Below, piece by piece: positions 1 to 9,525 of a DNA stretch of 46,473 bases. The DNA is from Candidatus Thorarchaeota archaeon (GTDB lineage Archaea; Asgardarchaeota; Thorarchaeia; Thorarchaeales; Thorarchaeaceae). Position 1 is the first letter of the stretch; each line of letters begins with the position of its first letter. Position numbers and translations under genes: made by a program. The notes beneath the pieces are model-generated. The model saw nothing but the letters and a program-made list of their open reading frames with translations. It was not told where the DNA came from and did not search any database. Location: the NCBI GenBank assembly GCA_016839345.1, contig JAEOUL010000252.1, positions 1 to 46,473 on the forward strand, given 5' to 3'.

Positions 1-21
1 ATCCATTACAGGATCGCTCAT
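1..21 (-). CDS. Start of a gene running off the left edge
   Basis: On the minus strand an ATG at 21-19 opens a frame that reads MSDPVMD to the window edge with no stop. A Shine-Dalgarno-like GGGGTGA lies about six bases upstream of that ATG, matching the GGTG-type sites used elsewhere in the window. Only seven codons are visible, so no function can be given. It would be divergent from the DUF167 gene at 125, with about 100 bases between them for two promoters. Confidence 0.4.
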
Positions 22-124
22 GTGAATTCACCCCGTATGTCTACGGTCTACAGGAACTCCCTGTACCTTCTGCAAATAAACAAATCCTTGACAGCCTTAA
101 TCCTATAACTTCAAGCACACTCTT

Positions 125-448
125 ATGCATATAGGTGTTCAAGAGCATATGGCTACTGTGATTTGGGAAAATGAGAAGGGAACTTTCCTTAGAGTAATCG
201 CGCGTCCCAATTCCAAGGAAAAGAATTTTGTCGCAGAAATCTCTTCAGAGGGCATTGTTGTCAACTTGAAGAGTCCTGCAAAAGAAGGTAAGGCCAATTC
301 TGAGCTACTCAGAAGAATGGCGAAATTACTTAGAGTATCTACTGGAAATATTAGGCTTGTTACGGGCCATAAGTCAAAGGAAAAGACACTCCTGATAGAT
401 GGTTTCAGTTTGGATGATATCAAGGAAAAACTCGCAAGTGTGACATAG
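125..448 (+). CDS. DUF167 / YggU family protein (UPF0235)
   Basis: This 107-residue protein matches the DUF167 family, a small alpha/beta fold of unknown function found in bacteria, archaea and eukaryotes. Family signs are the early FLRVIARPNSK strand, the central AKEGKANSELLRRMAKLL segment and the later TGHKSKEKTLLI strand. Length fits the family, usually about 100 residues. A second in-frame ATG at 149 would remove eight residues, and neither start has a clear Shine-Dalgarno site. The gene lies 85 bases before the OPT transporter on the same strand. I see no evidence of a functional link between them. Confidence 0.85.
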   Translation: MHIGVQEHMATVIWENEKGTFLRVIARPNSKEKNFVAEISSEGIVVNLKSPAKEGKANSELLRRMAKLLRVSTGNIRLVTGHKSKEKTLLIDGFSLDDIKEKLASVT

Positions 449-533
449 GCAGTTATATACAGGATTTGATGAGAGTCCAAGGTCACACGTGGACTTGAAC
501 CAATGGCATACCTTTGACTCGGAGTGAATAGCT

Positions 534-3380
534 ATGAAGGACCGAACAAGAAGATTCCTGGGCTTTATTTTTGCAGGATTCATTTCTTATGTTCTCATAG
601 CTATGGTTTTTGGTCGCTTTGTTGAACCCGCTGTTATCATTGCTCTTCTAACATCTCTAGTATTTCTCTACCTTTCCCTATATAGACCTCCACCTAAGTT
701 TTCAGAACTCGTGACAATATTCTGCTTCTCTATTATCCTAACTCCCCTCAGCTTCAACATGGGTATTTTCTCCGAGATGGTGATTATTGCAATTGCTATC
801 GCCTTGACGTATTTGGCAATCACCACTATTTTCAGACCAGATGTGACCAAGGCATTACTTGCGGGGTCATTTTTGGCTGGCGCAATCTACTCTCTGGTTC
901 TTATGTTTCAAGGACGATGGTATCATCTTGATGTCATTATTGCTCTTGGCACAACCTTGACGCTACTCTATTTTACATTACATAGACCCTCAATGGAAAT
1001 AAGAGAACTAGTCTTAATCGTATTCTTTACTGTCATCTATTTGCCGTTCAGTCTGGTTACCGGGATATTTTCAGAGATGACAATTGTGACCGTTGGAGGT
1101 CTTGTGATCTATTTAGTGATGACCACGGAAATTAGACCTAATCCAAAGAAATCACTGCTTGTAGGATTATTTTCAGCGGGGATTTTTTACACACTTGTAC
1201 TAATGGCAGAGGGCAGATGGTATCATCCCGATGTCATCTTTGCGCTTATTCTTGAGATAACTCTTCTTTACCTATCAGTCTTCAAACCGCCGCCAGATAA
1301 GAAAGAATTAGGAGCAATAACTGCTTTGATGTTGACGTATCTAGTTCTCAGTGCCTACTTCGCATTCTTTACTGAAGCAGTTGTCATGGCTATTGGTGGT
1401 CTTGCTCTCTATGGTATTGTCAGGGCTGAGCCAAAATTTCCACTCACAAAAAGAGCATTGGGAACAGGATTGATCGTCGGAATAGTTATGACATTCATGG
1501 GCATCTACCTGGGTCTTAAGCTCGGAGTCATATTCCTAGTGGGTGCGGAGATGCTGGGTGCCATCTTCCTTAGCGTATATGGCAGGTATACTCGAGAAGA
1601 AAACACAGTGGTTGTTGCTATAGCAAACTCCTCGTCCATGGTTGCCATTGGGGTAATGCTCGTTTATCCAGCTCTTGCTATATTCAAACCTGAGAATCCT
1701 CTCTTCAATACAGCTTCCATTGCCTATGACCCGACAGCTACACTGTTGTTCATCGCAGTCACTACTGGTATCAGTGCCATTTTTGGAATCATTCTTTTAG
1801 CCCCATTGAGAACACGTTTTGAGAAGGAAGCTTGGCCTCAGGTACAACCTCAGGCGGAATGCATTAACTCCATCGGGGGAGATATGGAGGCGAAAAAGGC
1901 TGTTGGTGTAGGTCTAGCTGCATCAGGTGCATGGGTGGGTGCTACAAAAATCGTCGAGGGTACGACTAGTACATCTCTGGGCACAATTCCAAGAGCTCTG
2001 GCGCCCATCATTCCTGCCGCAAGTGCAATTCCCGATTGGATTGGGATAGGCAACTCGCCAATGATTGCTGGAATCGGATTCTTTGTTGGTTGGAAACGTG
2101 CAGTCGTCATGGGAATAGGAAGCATAATCTCGATTCTCGTATGGATATTCCTTGAAGGAGCCAGTGGAACAGTTACTTATAGTGCACACCTCAAAAGACC
2201 AGAAATATTGTATTTTGCTCTTGGTCTGTTTGTCACAGTGATTCTTGGAGATATTCTTAGTGGGAGAGAGGAGAAGAATCTCACTCCAGAGGAATTAGAA
2301 GAGAGAACTCAGAAGATTGATGGGGACGGAGCTATAGTAATTGATTCTCCACACAAGTCAGAGATGTTACCCAGAGTCCTCAGAGTGAAAGAGGAACTCT
2401 TCTCGATAGAAACATTCAAGGAAGAGATTCGAGAGATAGTAGACAATCCGAGGGAATACCTGCGTTCGAGAAGGGGACAGATACCTCCGTGGATTGCGAT
2501 TTTTTCAATGTGTATATTCATGGTGATTGGAATCATAGTATTTTGGTTCCTTACACCATTCTTGCAGAGCCCGACAGAACCACTCCAGATTCATTGGCTC
2601 TTGTTCATCTTTGGTACACCACTTGCTCTGGTTTCAGCATACTTCACAGCCAGAGCTATAAGTGAAACTGGAATGCTCGCTGGATATATCTCAGATATTG
2701 TTGCTATTCCAGCCATTCTCTTCTTCAGAGTCACATTCTCAGCAATCACTACTTTCATCGGAATGCTTGGAGCAGTTCAGGATGCAGCCATTGCATTACT
2801 TGTACATTTGAAGCTAGGCAAGTTAACTGGCGTACGAGGAAGAGATATTGTGAAGGCTGTGTTTGTAGGCACAATACTTGGAACGACGGTTGGTTCATTA
2901 ATCACTTTTCAGCTGTTTAGCACCTATGGTTTTGGTGGTCCTGATTTGCCTGCTCCTGCGGCACAACTCTTTGGATTTCTTGTGACAAGTCTGGAGGGAA
3001 TTGGCGAGGGAATCGGGTTACCGGGATTAGGAGGTCTCGAAGGACTGGATCTCATCATTCAGTTTCTGTATCTCTTTGCATGGGCTGTTTGTGGTTTTCT
3101 TGCAGGTCGTGAGTTGAATAGAAGAGGACTCAGTCCAATCAGCCTTGTTGTGGGGGTTCTTATTCCACCAGCAACATCAGTAACTATCTTGATTGGGGGC
3201 TACATCAACTACAAATTCAAGAAGAAACAAGAACCAACAGTGAAACTCCCAGAGCATGTGTCACAACAGATTGAGGTATGTGATGCAGGGTATAATAACA
3301 CCAGTCGAATACTTAGCGGAATAGTTGCAGGAGAAGCAGTTGTAACTGTGATTTGGGTGTTGTGGAGTGCTTTTCTTTAA
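534..3380 (+). CDS. OPT-family transporter with triplicated N-terminal membrane region
   Basis: A 948-residue integral membrane protein. From about residue 305 it resembles the OPT (oligopeptide transporter) family, which moves peptides or metal chelates by proton coupling: glycine-rich helices around GIVMTFMGIYLGLKLGV, a loop after residue 590 rich in charge, and a C-terminal half with many helices and a glycine-rich segment near 820-840. Before this core sit three copies of a roughly 100-residue unit. The repeated GR-(W/F) motifs begin at residues 27, 127 and 227, each followed by DVI-like helices, an RP(P/S) loop and a GIFSEM-type segment. Substrate cannot be told from the sequence. The stop overlaps the stop of the convergent DHH gene by 4 bases. 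Confidence 0.8.
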   Translation: MKDRTRRFLGFIFAGFISYVLIAMVFGRFVEPAVIIALLTSLVFLYLSLYRPPPKFSELVTIFCFSIILTPLSFNMGIFSEMVIIAIAIALTYLAITTIFRPDVTKALLAGSFLAGAIYSLVLMFQGRWYHLDVIIALGTTLTLLYFTLHRPSMEIRELVLIVFFTVIYLPFSLVTGIFSEMTIVTVGGLVIYLVMTTEIRPNPKKSLLVGLFSAGIFYTLVLMAEGRWYHPDVIFALILEITLLYLSVFKPPPDKKELGAITALMLTYLVLSAYFAFFTEAVVMAIGGLALYGIVRAEPKFPLTKRALGTGLIVGIVMTFMGIYLGLKLGVIFLVGAEMLGAIFLSVYGRYTREENTVVVAIANSSSMVAIGVMLVYPALAIFKPENPLFNTASIAYDPTATLLFIAVTTGISAIFGIILLAPLRTRFEKEAWPQVQPQAECINSIGGDMEAKKAVGVGLAASGAWVGATKIVEGTTSTSLGTIPRALAPIIPAASAIPDWIGIGNSPMIAGIGFFVGWKRAVVMGIGSIISILVWIFLEGASGTVTYSAHLKRPEILYFALGLFVTVILGDILSGREEKNLTPEELEERTQKIDGDGAIVIDSPHKSEMLPRVLRVKEELFSIETFKEEIREIVDNPREYLRSRRGQIPPWIAIFSMCIFMVIGIIVFWFLTPFLQSPTEPLQIHWLLFIFGTPLALVSAYFTARAISETGMLAGYISDIVAIPAILFFRVTFSAITTFIGMLGAVQDAAIALLVHLKLGKLTGVRGRDIVKAVFVGTILGTTVGSLITFQLFSTYGFGGPDLPAPAAQLFGFLVTSLEGIGEGIGLPGLGGLEGLDLIIQFLYLFAWAVCGFLAGRELNRRGLSPISLVVGVLIPPATSVTILIGGYINYKFKKKQEPTVKLPEHVSQQIEVCDAGYNNTSRILSGIVAGEAVVTVIWVLWSAFL

Positions 3381-4348
3381 CTATGTTTATCCACATATTC
3401 TGCTAGTGATTGTAGAAACTTCGGGAAATCGTTTCTATCAAGACTAGCCCCCGCAGCTGCGGGATGCCCTCCACCCGAACTTCCATCCAGATCCTTGAGT
3501 ATAATGTTTAGGGTCTTATTGAGATCTAGTTTTGTTCGTCTTCTGCGTAAGCTCATATCGACCTCTTCATCAGACGACCTTGCACTGATGCCAACCCTAG
3601 AGTTAGTTACATAGGCTGAGAACTTAGCGCTCTTACCACGATATCCATTGATGGGCATGTCTAATATGTATCCCACTTGACCAAGTTTTCTTGCATTTTG
3701 CTGGACATATCTGAATACTTCATGTTCAATCCGTGTTGCCTTGAGTGCCAGAGAAACAATATCATTCATGGAGCTAGGTTTGATACCCATGACTAATTGA
3801 TGGACCAAATCCTTGGATTCTCTTCGATAATCAATCTCTTGAAGTGCTTGTACAAGTATTCCAGCTTCAAGATAGAGTGTACGTTTATCCACATCGTCGA
3901 AATGAGTCTTAGCAAACGGTGTATCATCGCAATAGTCACCGATTGCTCCATAGAGAGCTAGTCGAAGTGCATGTTCAGGTAGTGATTCGGCAAACTTCCT
4001 ATATACTAGTTCGGCTGCAGATGGACCGGTTTCGTGAAACAAATCTACAAGTTTCTCGAGATCTCTATGATGTTTTGTAGTCATGGGGTGGTGGTCAATC
4101 CAGTGAATCTTTGTTGAGCTAGGAAACCTATCTAGTGCTCTAATGAGTTCGTCAAACTTCCTTGAGTTAATTGCTATATCACTTACAAGGACTACATCAG
4201 GTTTGTCTTTCGCCACACGATACATATCTTGATGAACCTGTGACGGTCGTGTAAAATAAAAATCTGAGCTTGGAAAAACCAGTAGAGCAATAGCACCTGA
4301 GGTTATGCCATCAAGATCACCATGACTCAATACAACACTCTTTGTCAT
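3377..4348 (-). CDS. DHH/DHHA1 family phosphoesterase
   Basis: A 323-residue protein with the metal-dependent phosphoesterase motifs of the DHH superfamily: HGDLDG near the N-terminus (Asp11, Asp13), VSDIAI, the name-giving IDHHP motif, and GAIGDYCDD. The C-terminal glycine-rich GGGHPAAAGAS matches the DHHA1 substrate-binding region. Such proteins cleave short oligonucleotides, nucleotide phosphates or single-stranded nucleic acid; the exact substrate here is unknown. It is the last gene of the minus-strand cluster, 21 bases after the membrane protein gene, with a GGTGG site ahead of its ATG. Its place in a surface-protein operon may only reflect co-transcription. Confidence 0.85.
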   Translation of the reverse strand: MTKSVVLSHGDLDGITSGAIALLVFPSSDFYFTRPSQVHQDMYRVAKDKPDVVLVSDIAINSRKFDELIRALDRFPSSTKIHWIDHHPMTTKHHRDLEKLVDLFHETGPSAAELVYRKFAESLPEHALRLALYGAIGDYCDDTPFAKTHFDDVDKRTLYLEAGILVQALQEIDYRRESKDLVHQLVMGIKPSSMNDIVSLALKATRIEHEVFRYVQQNARKLGQVGYILDMPINGYRGKSAKFSAYVTNSRVGISARSSDEEVDMSLRRRRTKLDLNKTLNIILKDLDGSSGGGHPAAAGASLDRNDFPKFLQSLAEYVDKHS

Positions 4349-4369
4349 TAGGAAGTTCCACCGGGAGCT

Positions 4370-5704
4370 CTAGCGCTTGAAGGTTTCTTCTAGAGCTCTA
4401 TCCCATTCATCGACTTCTACCTCATCACTCTTGCGTTTTTTCCGCGCTCTAGCTCGGGCTTTACGTGCCTCTTCAGCTTCTTTCTTTTTGCGAGCCAGCT
4501 CCTTCTTCCTTGCTTTTTCAGCCTCTTTCTCTTCCTTTGTGAGTTTCTCTTTTTCAACAACTTCTCTTCTGGAAAACCAGCTGATGACCATTGCTGCAAA
4601 CGGGAAGAGCAATACTACAGGAACTAGAAATAGCAATACAATTTCGGGTTGAAAGAGTTCTACACTTCCCTGAATACCAGCGGGCAAATTAAGAATCAGA
4701 GAAACAACTCCGGGACTCATCAGAATGAAGGATATTGAAACAACGGTGAGGAACCTTATTGCAGAACCAGTAATGGTCGAACCAATTACATACGATGATG
4801 ATGGCGCTGCAGCTCTCGCAGTCAATTCGTCTCTTGCTCTAGAGTCGGTCTGAAGGAGTTCGTCGACAAAGATTTGAAGCCTACGAACATCAGATACTGC
4901 GTCAAGACTTTCCAGAGCGTCCTGAGTTCCAACTACCTTTCGTTCTATTGCTTCTCGGAGAAATGAAAAGGCTGTTGCACCTGTTGTACGACTCATTCCA
5001 GTGGTACTCACTTTCTCTCCACGTTCAATTGCATCCTGTTTTCTCGTGGCTTGACGAAGAGCTAGTAACTGCTTCTTTAGAGTTTCTTCACGATCCTCGA
5101 CCGGTTTTCCAACAGAATAGCTATAGATCATTTGATAGCTAACTTCAAGATAGGCGAACGAAAGAAGCGCTAATGCCTGAGCTGACCTTCCAAGAAAGAC
5201 AAGGAAGTCGTTAGGGAAGGGATTGAGATCCGGAACGATTAGCATTCTATAAGCAGCTAGTATAACGATTGCTTGAATCGAGAGAAACGCGCCGCCCACA
5301 TACTTGTGTTCCATGCGAACAAGTGATTGTAGAAATAATGCTATTCCAATTCCTGCAAAGAGAAAATACAGGAAGAGGAACGTGTTGTCCCAGAGAGCGC
5401 CAAGAACTTCCATTAGATTTGACTGAAATGAAGTCCAGACTTGGGTGACGTTGGTCAACGGACCTGAGACACCATAGGGTTGCATATACCATGTTCTGAG
5501 GACTAAGGTATTATATAGACCAACAATCAGATCGTTAGGCAATGCTCCACCTGCGAAAGCCCCTACTAGACCACTAATCATTGTTGTAGTCATGAAGAAA
5601 ACAAGAAGTGAAAGAAGTCTGAAGACAGTTACAACAAATGAATATGGGGCATCCCAATGCCAGAAATCGTTGATATCCAAGAGATAGTAAACAAGACCTG
5701 CCAT
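4370..5704 (-). CDS. Multispanning membrane protein of the MoxR/DUF58 cluster
   Basis: A 444-residue protein that I cannot place in a named family. It has hydrophobic helices near residues 20-50 and 110-130, others near 140-200, a soluble stretch at about 200-300, two further helices at about 310-375, and a highly charged Lys/Glu/Arg tail predicted as coiled coil. The first ATG is at 5704, 50 bases after the DUF58 stop. Upstream codons stay open and hydrophobic, but I find no ATG, GTG or TTG between 5705 and 5775. Position suggests a membrane partner of the MoxR-DUF58 pair, which is inference. Confidence 0.75.
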   Translation of the reverse strand: MAGLVYYLLDINDFWHWDAPYSFVVTVFRLLSLLVFFMTTTMISGLVGAFAGGALPNDLIVGLYNTLVLRTWYMQPYGVSGPLTNVTQVWTSFQSNLMEVLGALWDNTFLFLYFLFAGIGIALFLQSLVRMEHKYVGGAFLSIQAIVILAAYRMLIVPDLNPFPNDFLVFLGRSAQALALLSFAYLEVSYQMIYSYSVGKPVEDREETLKKQLLALRQATRKQDAIERGEKVSTTGMSRTTGATAFSFLREAIERKVVGTQDALESLDAVSDVRRLQIFVDELLQTDSRARDELTARAAAPSSSYVIGSTITGSAIRFLTVVSISFILMSPGVVSLILNLPAGIQGSVELFQPEIVLLFLVPVVLLFPFAAMVISWFSRREVVEKEKLTKEEKEAEKARKKELARKKKEAEEARKARARARKKRKSDEVEVDEWDRALEETFKR

Positions 5705-5754
5705 ACCAGCGAAGGTAGCGATCGATGCAATCCGAAGAGTCCAAGTGACAACCT

Positions 5755-7077
5755 TCAGAACATCGCCACCCCCTTCTGTTTTGCAGATTCATAGGTCTTG
5801 ATGATTGTTGGTAAGAAATCTTCGGGACCAACGTTGATAACTTGAATACCGAAGCGTGCAAGTGCTCGCGCAATCTTGTTTCGTCGCTCCCAGAGTTCTT
5901 CAGAAACAGCTTCTGACAGCACTTTTTCAACTGGACCAAACTGACCTACTGGTGCTTCAAACCACGGACCGAATGGGCTAATCACCATAGCCTTATGCCC
6001 ATTAGCCACAAGTGCCTTCATTGCATTAATGAGTGGAGCTGGACTCTGTTCCAAGTCAGTCAACCAGATAATCAATGAGCGCTTCTTACTCTTTGCAATA
6101 ACATGTGAGATTGCAGTTTCATAGTCACTCCAACCGCGGGGTTCTGCCATGGCAAGTATTTCGAGTACATCATACATATGATTGGGCCTGGTCCCTGGGG
6201 GTATATAGCCATGAACCATGTCGCTGAAAACACATGTACCTACCAAGTCCTTTCTTTCAAGACCCATATGAGTGAGCAACACTGCAGCGCGAATGGCATA
6301 TTCGAGTTTGGTATTCTCAGGATAACCATTGCCCATACTACCACTGCTATCAACCATACAGATGACCTGCACATTCTTCTCTTGCTCCCACTGTTTGATG
6401 ACCATGTCCCCACGTTTTGCGCTTACTTTCCAATCAATGAGTCTGAATTCATCTCCGGGCACATATTCTCTGAAACCAGCAAAGTCAGTACCCATTCCTA
6501 CAGTCTTGGTGCGATGTGCACCAAACATGAGACCGAGCTGTCTTTGTTTCCCTAAGGCCTCCATACGGCGGACATCTTTCCAGGTAGGATAGACCAGAAC
6601 CTCGGTCTGTTCTTTCAATATTCGTTTGTAATAGTGAAGTCCAAGTCGATCACGCATAATGACCTCTGTGGGTCCGAGATAATAACGTCCACGCATCCTT
6701 GCTTGGAGAATGTATGCGAAAGTCATGCTACTGCCAGGCTCAATCCTAGAAGCTATGAAATTCTCACCAATGGCGAGTATCCATGTTTCAGGATATTGAT
6801 CATGAACCTCAATAAAGTCGAAGTGACGTCGAGATGCATTACGAATTGTGACTCGAACACGGATGAAATCGCCTGAAAATACTTTGACTTTGTCAATTTG
6901 ACGATCCACCTCAATACCAGCTAGATTAGCAGTCAGAGCAAAGAGAGGTAGTGTGACTACAAGACCAATCACAAGATAGACTCCAAGGAGTACGAGGTAG
7001 AAGTTTAGGAAAGAGAATCCACTGGTTAACAATAGAACTCCTGCGAAGACTACCACGAAACCTCTCTGAGTTATCAC
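5755..7077 (-). CDS. DUF58 (vWA-like) membrane protein
   Basis: A 440-residue protein with two N-terminal membrane helices (about residues 8-47), a beta-rich middle, the DUF58 signature around EYVPGDEFRLIDWKVSAKRG, and a von Willebrand A-like domain with the metal-site motif DSSGS. DUF58 proteins are the usual partners of MoxR ATPases and are thought to act in assembly or activation of membrane or secreted complexes. The start is GTG, 32 bases after the MoxR stop. The MIDAS-type motif is intact, so metal-dependent protein binding is plausible. The family is clear; the role in this organism is inferred. Confidence 0.88.
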   Translation of the reverse strand: MITQRGFVVVFAGVLLLTSGFSFLNFYLVLLGVYLVIGLVVTLPLFALTANLAGIEVDRQIDKVKVFSGDFIRVRVTIRNASRRHFDFIEVHDQYPETWILAIGENFIASRIEPGSSMTFAYILQARMRGRYYLGPTEVIMRDRLGLHYYKRILKEQTEVLVYPTWKDVRRMEALGKQRQLGLMFGAHRTKTVGMGTDFAGFREYVPGDEFRLIDWKVSAKRGDMVIKQWEQEKNVQVICMVDSSGSMGNGYPENTKLEYAIRAAVLLTHMGLERKDLVGTCVFSDMVHGYIPPGTRPNHMYDVLEILAMAEPRGWSDYETAISHVIAKSKKRSLIIWLTDLEQSPAPLINAMKALVANGHKAMVISPFGPWFEAPVGQFGPVEKVLSEAVSEELWERRNKIARALARFGIQVINVGPEDFLPTIIKTYESAKQKGVAMF

Positions 7078-7109
7078 TAGCTAACGTCTCCATCGATGTA
7101 TCAACATGA

Positions 7110-8129
7110 TTATTTTGGACAGTCCACTTCGCCTAGTATCTTTGCTACTACACGTTCCACAGTTAGTCCTTCAAGCTCAGCCTCTGGCTTTAGAATGAGT
7201 CTGTGATTCAGTGCTTGAACTGACAAACGCCGGACATCCTCTGGCACAACATAGTCTCTTCCATCCATTGCAGCTCGGGTCTTTGCCCCATTCATTAAGA
7301 CTAGAGATGCTCTTGGAGAACCACCAAGCAGAATCTGTGGGTCATTACGGGTGCGAATCACAATATCCCGGATGTAGTTAATGACATCTTCTTCAATGAA
7401 GATTGTTCTGCAAGTATTCTGCATTCTCACAAGTGCGGATGGGTCAGCCAGAACATTGAGATCTGTTGCTTCACCCAAGTGTTTCCTACGGATGACCTCA
7501 GCCTCTTCTGACTCCGTTGGATAGTCGAGTATCAATCGAAACATGAACCTGTCAAGCTGTGCTTCAGGAAGTGGATAGGTACCTTCCTGTTCCACAGGGT
7601 TCTGTGTTGCAATAATCAAGAATGGTCTTGGAAGCTTTCTAGTCACACCTTCGATTGAAACTTGTCTCTCTTCCATCACTTCTAGCAACGCACTCTGAGA
7701 TTTTGGAGGACATCTGTTTATCTCATCAGCTAACACAAGGTTCGAGAACACTGGACCCTTACGGAACCAGAACTCACCTGTTCGCTGATTGAAAACATTA
7801 CTCCCTAGCAAGTCAGCAGGGAGGGTATCCACAGTTAGCTGTATTCGTTTGAATGCACAGCCTAGGATTGATGCGAAAGTACGAGCCATGTATGTCTTTG
7901 CTAGACCAGGCACACCCTCAAGCACAACATGACCGTTGGATAGGAATGCAATTAGGACGTCCCGAAGAGCGTCATCCTTGCCAACGATTATCCGGCCGCA
8001 TTCTCGAATAATATCACTCGTGACTTTGTGCACCTCATCAATCGACATAGTCGCTGTGGGATCCACCGTCACAGTGTCGTTCGTTTCTTCTGTTGTCAAT
8101 TTTCTTCTACCTCTATTTTCTTGTATCAA
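7110..8129 (-). CDS. MoxR family AAA+ ATPase
   Basis: A 339-residue AAA+ ATPase of the MoxR group. Visible motifs are Walker A GVPGLAKT, Walker B LADEINR followed by the sensor-like ALLEVMEER segment, the ATQNP sensor 1 motif, and the LPEAQLDRF arginine-finger region. MoxR proteins act as chaperone-like ATPases for metal-cofactor insertion or complex assembly, usually with a DUF58 or vWA partner, which here is the next gene. The TTG start at 8129 overlaps the end of the upstream gene by 17 bases. An in-frame ATG at 8048 is an alternative that would still leave the full AAA+ core. Confidence 0.92.
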   Translation of the reverse strand: MIQENRGRRKLTTEETNDTVTVDPTATMSIDEVHKVTSDIIRECGRIIVGKDDALRDVLIAFLSNGHVVLEGVPGLAKTYMARTFASILGCAFKRIQLTVDTLPADLLGSNVFNQRTGEFWFRKGPVFSNLVLADEINRCPPKSQSALLEVMEERQVSIEGVTRKLPRPFLIIATQNPVEQEGTYPLPEAQLDRFMFRLILDYPTESEEAEVIRRKHLGEATDLNVLADPSALVRMQNTCRTIFIEEDVINYIRDIVIRTRNDPQILLGGSPRASLVLMNGAKTRAAMDGRDYVVPEDVRRLSVQALNHRLILKPEAELEGLTVERVVAKILGEVDCPK

Positions 8130-9507
8130 TCATATTTGATTGGATATTACGCATGAAGAAGAAGAGCGCCATCATTTCGCTCTCCTTGATTTTGATATTT
8201 TGATCAGAGGATATCTCCTCGATTCGTCTAATCATCCTGAAAAATTCGTCTTCCTTCAGTTTGGTATCTTTGTAACGCATGACATCCCATACCTTGTTGG
8301 GATCATACTCGGTCCATTGCTGAGCTTTTCTTAGGCCGCGCCTAAGTCTCCTGTATAGCATCTTTACTACACGTGCATAGTTTCCTTCTGTCCGATAGTA
8401 GGACATTCGTTCGCTGAAGTATGTCTTTCCCCTTCTTAGGAAGACATCTGATACACTCTTGACCTCTGGTTTCTTTATGTCAGGTAGGTACTTCCTGATG
8501 CCAACAGCTGTGAATAAGGGATAGATTGCTGACAGCATAGGTAGGGATGATAACCATAAGACACGACCCAGATATAGTCCAAAGAAGAATTCACTATCGG
8601 AGAATGGAATTTCAAGAAGCTGTTCACAAAATAACACAGGTTGTGATGTATCACCATGTGTGAGCCATTCAATGATATTTGAACTAAACTGTTGATTACC
8701 AGAGAATCTGCCCCACATGTCATTGTTGAAGATACTAGGGTCACTGACTGCAACTAATCTTCCACCTGTAGATCCATTTATGCCAGAGAAATCAATTGCA
8801 CCTGCTACGGGGAGACTTCCACTCAACTCGTACGGATCGGGGTCAGGTGTATCATCACTTATGTTCGTTTCACACCAAGAACGACGTGTGGTCCAGGCAA
8901 TTCCGGCTTGTCCGAGAACGCAGTAGGGATTGATAGCTGATGCCCAGTTGAGATGGAGCTCAGTCACCCCTGCAGTCAAGAATCCTCCATCAACACCCGC
9001 TCTGAAATCTCTGATTATAGGTAATCTTGGTTCCTTGGTTGTATCATAAGAGTCTAGGTCAAGTAGGACACCTTTGGCAAACGTCAACAGACCTGCACTA
9101 CGATTATCACCTGAGAGTGCACCAAAGAAATAATTCAGCCAATATAATGAAGAGTTCGCGGACCCAAAGTCATCTGCTATGAGCACACCGCCTCCAGCTA
9201 CTAAGTGCGAATATATTACCAATGCAGCATCTAAAGTGAAATCTCTCACCGGACCCATGATTGCAATTACTGCTGACCCATTATACCGTGTCGCGACACT
9301 CATACTTGCTTGAATTGACAGGACCTGTCGTCCTGTATCAGAAATACTGGATGAGAACTGGCTGAGACCATACTCTGTCTCATTGTAAATCGAGAAGTCA
9401 TAGCCATACGTGGATGTAGCTCCAACCAACGGACCCGCAGCTAGGACTATCACTGGAGTCCATGAAAGGAAGAACAGAATGACTTGACCATACTCTTTCC
9501 AGCCCAT
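8113..9507 (-). CDS. DUF4350-like membrane protein
   Basis: A 464-residue protein with an N-terminal hydrophobic segment (about residues 8-30, signal or anchor), an extracellular alpha/beta domain with the GGGVLIADDFGS segment typical of DUF4350, a second membrane segment near residues 305-345, and a cytoplasmic helical tail rich in Arg and Lys. DUF4350 proteins commonly occur with MoxR, DUF58 and transglutaminase genes, and the same set is seen here. The ATG at 9507 has a good GGAGAGAT site just upstream and lies 18 bases after the giant protein gene. Function is unknown; a surface sensor or scaffold is only a guess. Confidence 0.75.
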   Translation of the reverse strand: MGWKEYGQVILFFLSWTPVIVLAAGPLVGATSTYGYDFSIYNETEYGLSQFSSSISDTGRQVLSIQASMSVATRYNGSAVIAIMGPVRDFTLDAALVIYSHLVAGGGVLIADDFGSANSSLYWLNYFFGALSGDNRSAGLLTFAKGVLLDLDSYDTTKEPRLPIIRDFRAGVDGGFLTAGVTELHLNWASAINPYCVLGQAGIAWTTRRSWCETNISDDTPDPDPYELSGSLPVAGAIDFSGINGSTGGRLVAVSDPSIFNNDMWGRFSGNQQFSSNIIEWLTHGDTSQPVLFCEQLLEIPFSDSEFFFGLYLGRVLWLSSLPMLSAIYPLFTAVGIRKYLPDIKKPEVKSVSDVFLRRGKTYFSERMSYYRTEGNYARVVKMLYRRLRRGLRKAQQWTEYDPNKVWDVMRYKDTKLKEDEFFRMIRRIEEISSDQNIKIKESEMMALFFFMRNIQSNMIDTRK

Positions 9508-9525
9508 CAGTATCTCTCCATATTC

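Noticed and set aside
139..486. Minus-strand frame of 115 codons opposite DUF167
   Set aside because: It overlaps a recognised DUF167 gene and shows no family signal.
5705..5775. Possible N-terminal extension of the membrane protein at 4370-5704
   Set aside because: The codons stay open and hydrophobic, but none is ATG, GTG or TTG, so the ATG at 5704 is kept.
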